Shown: positions 59,825-64,000 of the stretch, in pieces
How positions within the stretch are numbered: the first letter of the stretch is position 1
Layout of the letters: each line of letters starts with the position of its first letter
Assembly: GCA_034440635.1 (NCBI GenBank)
Contig: JAOTON010002229.1
Span: 248,001-312,000 of the forward strand
DNA: 64,000 nt
Source of the DNA: Lepas anatifera
Taxonomy: Eukaryota; Arthropoda; Thecostraca; Lepadidae
Reading direction: 5' to 3'
Translations under genes and position numbers: made by a program
The notes under the pieces: generated by a model
The model's input: the letters and a program-made list of their open reading frames with translations, nothing else
Told to the model about the DNA's origin: nothing
Database searches by the model: none

Positions 59825-60472
59825 TTAACACGTGCACTGACGGAGGGGGCTTGTATCCGCCTCCTTCGGGTTTTTTCGACGTAGCATAAAAACAGCGGCG
59901 CGTAGCGCTGCTACACTTAGCATGCCTTTTTCTGACCATTTTTACAACTTTTTAAAAATTTTAAGGTTAGGTCATCTCAGGTCAGGTTACCAGTACAGGT
60001 CAAGTGGCCTGACCTCAAAAGAATTTTAAGAAATCACAAGTCAGAGCACGGTGAGCTTATTGAATTGAAACTTATATCACATAATGGCTCCACCGAAGTC
60101 TCCAAAATCTGTTCCTGCATTTCTTATATCGATGACCTAAGGTCAGGTACGTGCCATGATCTCTTCGTTGGAAATACATGGGAAAAATTGTTTTAGCTGA
60201 ATTAATTATAAATGGATGGTGATAGGGCCTTTATTGCCAATGCATGATATTCGCCGTATCTTTGCAGTTCTAATGATATGCGTCTTATCTAATTTGATCT
60301 TGACCTGACCTCAGGACAGGTCAAACCTTATATTTGACGTAGCAAGGTCATTCGAAGGTCGTTCGATCATTCAAGGTTATTTGATCATTCGTTTTGACAA
60401 GGGGGGCGGGTACCTGCCACCCCCTCTTGTCAAAGCGAAGGTGACTCAGATTCCCGTCAATGTGTGTATTAA
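59825..60472 (+). mobile_element. TTAA-type MITE, family B with internal deletion (B4)
   Basis: TTAACACGTGCACTGACGG at the left and CCGTCAATGTGTGTATTAA at the right, with the left half and about 100 bp of the right end of family B. The right part of the body (roughly 200 bp) is missing. Confidence 0.8.
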
Positions 60473-60870
60473 CACCCGCACTGGAGGGGGTCTGGCACTA
60501 ACGCTCAATGAAGGGAGCCTGGTAGGACCCCCTAAGATCTCAGAAACTAAGAAGTGTAGAAAAATTCAATTTAGGAGGTGGTGTTGGGCTATGGTGATCT
60601 ACATGATGACCAATTTTTATTGACCTAGGTCAATATCTTCAAGGTCGAACGAGGTCGTAAAGGTCAGATCTTGGCCATACTGGGCACCGATTGGTAAATG
60701 CGGTGATTATGCGGGAAAATGGCGGGAATAGGCTAAAGGCGGACCAGGTTCATTGAGAAGAGGTCTCAAAGAGGCTTCCCTACGATTTTGGGTCAAGGTC
60801 ATTCAAGGTCATTGACCTTTAAGGTAACCATGTGGTATGCTACTTATAGTGTATGTACACTTTGACTAAC
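60469..60870 (-). mobile_element. Family C MITE, right half (C3)
   Basis: It begins with the same TTAA that ends B4: TTAACACCCGCACTGGAGGG, GTCTGGCACTAACGCTCAAT, palindrome remnant, AAGATCTCAGAAACTAAG. It follows family C to about the middle and is cut at 60870. Confidence 0.75.
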
Positions 60871-62043
60871 ACGATACGAGGCCCCGCTAACACGAGGCCC
60901 CTCTACCGAACCTCGTGTCTCTGCAAGCGAGACCCAGTGAAGAAGGATTTAATCTTATCGTGTATTTCTGAATAACCTGCCGGAAGTGCCATTCTTTTCC
61001 TTCTCCCGATATTGCCATGCGAATATCTACCGTTACTTGACCGTCACGAAGATAATGCTCCTGGTAGCTGTTATGCGCTTTTGTAAAAATTATCAATAAA
61101 CAGATGGTAGATACATTCAAGCTTTCTGGATAATGCAAATTTAAGTGAGACAATTATCGTGTTGCTCTGCTCGCGTCTGACAGCAGCGGCGCGCATCTCA
61201 GTCATATATACAGCTTCTGACACAGACCGGGCTCGTCGACGCGACTGACCGACGCGTCGCGACGGAAGGGTGGCAATTCACATGGTTTGGTTGCGCGGTA
61301 GCGACCAACGGGAAGGCAAGGGCAGAAGAAAACATGTTGCCGGAACAATAAACCCCGGTCATTCCCATGTCCGTTCCCCGTTGGTGCAGAGTTACGGAAA
61401 TGGACCTAAGCATCGAGGTGAGGTACATCCTAGCTAGCAGTTATGAAATGGCTAATATCAGTCCCTTTGCATATCTGCGATACCACATAAACAACCATTG
61501 TTTTGAGTGACTGGTTTACGCAGCCTCCACGCGAGCTCCTCGACATACCGCACCAGCCGATCCAGGGGCGGACGCAGACCCGAGTTTTGGGGGCCAAACC
61601 CATGTCTGTCTCTCCTCCTGGGGGGGAGCGTGCGATTTGGGTGCTCGACAGACCTAGTATAAGGTACCTCACCAAGTACATGATTGCTCTCCTGGGAGAA
61701 GGGGGGTTGGAAGCCAAGATTTAATTACCCGACAGACCTAGTATGAACACCTTTTCAAAAATTTATCCGACCATTGGAGGAGTCAACAGATAGCTTGGCC
61801 CCCCTTCCAGCGCTTTCGGGCGGGCCATGGCTGGAATGCCTTCCCCCTGCGTCTGCCAGTCGATCCAAGACCTGTACTGCGGCGCGCACAGTGGTCGGAA
61901 ACAGCCTCACGGATGGCCACCGAGGTTTTTGTGCATGCTAATTTTGCTACAGCCCTGAAACGGCTAAACCGGCTCACCCCAAATTTTCAGCAGATCATGC
62001 TAAATCAATCGCAATGGAAATAGTATACTTAAATCTATTCAAC
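60871..62043. other. No recognised feature upstream of exon 1
   Basis: A GC-rich patch at 61180-61420 is open on the minus strand for 76 codons from an ATG at 61428. It lacks a clear signal peptide and a downstream donor in the right phase, so I do not call it the first exon. Confidence 0.35.
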
Positions 62044-62530
62044 TGACGCCCTCACTGGAGAGGGATATGACACTGACGCGTACTGTAGGGGGCCTGGTAG
62101 GCCCCCTCTAGATCTCGGAAACTAAGAAATGCAGAAAAACTTTTTTAGAGGGTGGGTGGGAGATATAGTGATCTAAATCATGAAAAATTTTAGTTGACCT
62201 TGGTCAATATCTTCAAGGTCAAACGATATCATAAACGTCAAAGATTGGCCATGCTGGGCACCTATTGGGAAATACCGTTATTAAGCGGGAAAATGACGGG
62301 AATAAGCTAAAGGCAGAACAGGTTCACAGAGAGAAGGTCACAAAGAAGCTTTGCTACAATTTTGGGATCAAGGTCATTCAAGGTCATTGACCTATGAGGT
62401 CACAATATGGTACACTACCGATAATGTACATTTTGACTAACACTATTGGCAGTGTTTGATGAAAAATGAGGATTGGCCTTTAAAAATGACCTTTAACCTT
62501 GAATTTTGACCTTGATATTTACATTCAGGT
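62044..62530 (-). mobile_element. Family C MITE, right half (C4)
   Basis: CTCACTGGAGAGGGATATGA with a second terminal-repeat copy, palindrome-like GGGGGCCTGGTAGGCCCCC, CTAGATCTCGGAAACTAAG, then the right half of the family. The left half is replaced by the next element. Confidence 0.75.
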
Positions 62531-62533
62531 ACC

Positions 62534-63000
62534 TTAACACGCGCCCCACTGGGGTCCCTGGCATGACGGGCCCCGCTGGGGCGTTTCCCCTCGTATCTCG
62601 TTGCCCAGCTAAAGGAAATTCGGGCGTGTTCAAGCTCTTGACAAAACGAAAGACTTTATACGAATAGTTTTCATGTGGTCATATTAGGTCGCATAGGTAA
62701 AAGGTTCCATAGGCTAACAGCAGGCGGACGCTCTCTCTTATCTGCCCTCGGCTAGAAAAGTGATGCATCATTAATTCCTCTAATCGCGAATCGAATGATG
62801 TTAATTACCTTGCTAGGTCAAATAATGAAATGACCTGACCAGAACTGGTCGGGTCAAGGACCTGGTATGGTCTGTTTGTCAATTGACTCCCGGTACAATA
62901 TAAGCACATGAAGCATAATGGGAGCTTTATCTCAATTCAGTGATAAGTTACTGGCAATAATCACTATGCTCCCGTACGTGATATGACCTTTGAAGTATCG
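62534..63000 (-). mobile_element. TTAA-type MITE of another family, right part
   Basis: TTAACACGCGCCCCACTGGG, TCCCTGGCATGACGGGCCCC and GGGGCGTTTCCCC show the doubled right-arm plan. The body resembles family B loosely (AATCGAATGATGTTAATTAC, TTGCTAGGTCAA). The far end is not defined. Confidence 0.6.
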
Positions 63001-63379
63001 TAGATGGAGATCTATCGTTTAAACGAGCCATTTTTTTCACCTAGACTTAAAATGGTACCAAATTCCCTTGGTAAATCTAAAATTTAGATAAACTTACCTA
63101 ATCCTTTTGGAAACTATCATTATTAGTTTTGGCTTACCTTGAATAGCCTACCTACAATAACTCATATTTGTATGAAATTATCAAAAGACGACCATTGGTT
63201 AATTTTATACAACGAGGGGTAATATTTGTATAATACGACGGTACAATACGGATACAAATTTTTGACCACTTACCTTCCTACCTCAACTAAATCATATACT
63301 ACGCACACACAAGCAACTGCGATTGTGGAAATTCTAAAAATGCAGGTCTCACTTTGAAAGTCTATACGTCACAAAATTT
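63001..63379. other. No recognised feature
   Basis: AT-rich; nothing recognised. Confidence 0.4.
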
Positions 63380-63534
63380 TCGGTCGATTTTTTTAGATAT
63401 CTTCCCCAATCGATGCGCCGTTAAATACCCTCGAATGTGGCCAAATATCGTTATTCGGCTCTATGAGCTGTTCTTACGCCACCTCGGAAACAGGCGAGGG
63501 AGCCTCCGAGGTCCCCCTCCAGTGCGCGTGTTAA
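63380..63534 (-). mobile_element. Family C MITE, left-end fragment (C5)
   Basis: It ends GCCACCTCGGAAACAGGC, GAGGGAGCCTCCGAGGTCCC, CCTCCAGTGCGCGTGTTAA and matches the first 155 bp of C1 in reverse. Confidence 0.75.
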
Positions 63535-64000
63535 GCAAATGAATTGACCTAACCCGACCCCTAACGACCTGGTCAGGTGTGCTGGCTCCGCATGCAAAAG
63601 GGCATACCCAGTCTCTTCTCAGACTAATCGTCTAATCGGGCTAAAACAAAATACATATTGCCATTCGGAACCCCTGAGTGAAATGAGTGTGTGAACTGCT
63701 CACCATTTGCTACCCTCGTTAAAATTGATGTCCCCAGAAGTAAAAAAGGTCTTGTTGAATGTTCCCACGATAATATGGGTTTCTTTCATATATTCAGACG
63801 GCAGGAAGATCAAGACAGCAGTTATCAGTGTACCCCTCTCATCATAGCATGTCGAATCATGTGCAATTTGAGCATGGTTTATGCATTGGTGACCTTGACC
63901 AAGGGTGGTTCTTGGTAAGGCCAAAAAAACCTATGAGCTTACAATGAAGATAATGTGCATAAAGGCGAGCAAATACGACATGAGATGCACCTAATAAGCG
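63535..64000. other. No recognised feature
   Basis: Nothing recognised. The Dpr signal-peptide exon was not found here. Confidence 0.4.

Noticed and set aside
61198..61428. Minus-strand ATG frame as a possible Dpr signal-peptide exon
   Set aside because: The hydrophobic stretch is short and late, and I saw no donor in the needed phase 1.

Overview
This is eukaryotic (animal) DNA. There are no bacterial operons, and almost every open frame is a chance frame in repeat-rich intron. The only gene I can support is one gene on the minus strand that spans most of the window. Four short exons, about 56 kb from first to last, encode two immunoglobulin domains of the Dpr family (defective proboscis extension response cell-surface receptors). 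In transcription order they are 59533-59379 and 43924-43720 (Ig1), then 6368-6241 and 3721-3550 (Ig2). All four have consensus splice sites, the intron phases agree (0, 1, 0), and both disulphide cysteine pairs and both core tryptophans are present. The signal-peptide exon should lie beyond base 64000. The C-terminal tail exon should lie below 3550 or outside the window; I could not identify either. Dpr receptors point to a protostome, most likely an arthropod. I cannot narrow it further.

The outstanding feature is that two exon boundaries of this gene have become minisatellites. The donor site of the first Ig2 exon (5885-6250) is repeated about 14 times as a 27-bp unit. The unit is a multiple of three and each copy carries its own GT or GC donor. 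The acceptor site of the second Ig1 exon (43886-44970) is repeated about 21 times as a 50-bp unit, made of 39 nt of coding start plus 11 nt of intron end. The first array could add nine-residue cassettes to Ig2 in frame. The second offers many competing acceptors, mostly frame-breaking.

The rest is mobile DNA. Most of it is a group of 0.6-1.2 kb non-autonomous elements inserted at TTAA, with ends starting CCC or CAC. I call the families A to F; they resemble piggyBac-type MITEs. All share one modular plan: a terminal repeat, a GC-rich palindrome of about 20 bp whose core differs by family, a body dense in AGGTCA/TGACCT (the nuclear-receptor half-site), and an asymmetric right arm with a second terminal-repeat copy. 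Several are nested or share a TTAA with a neighbour.

Other elements are a 5.9-kb hAT-type element at 17169-23046 with perfect 14-bp terminal inverted repeats and a perfect 8-bp target duplication, a TA-flanked MITE nested in an F element (25092-26043), a Penelope-like remnant with a GIY-YIG motif (17940-18276), a LINE reverse-transcriptase remnant (48650-49800), tRNA-derived SINE pieces, two clusters of TTCGCGAA-centred palindromes, and smaller repeats. Long stretches show nothing I can name and are listed as such.
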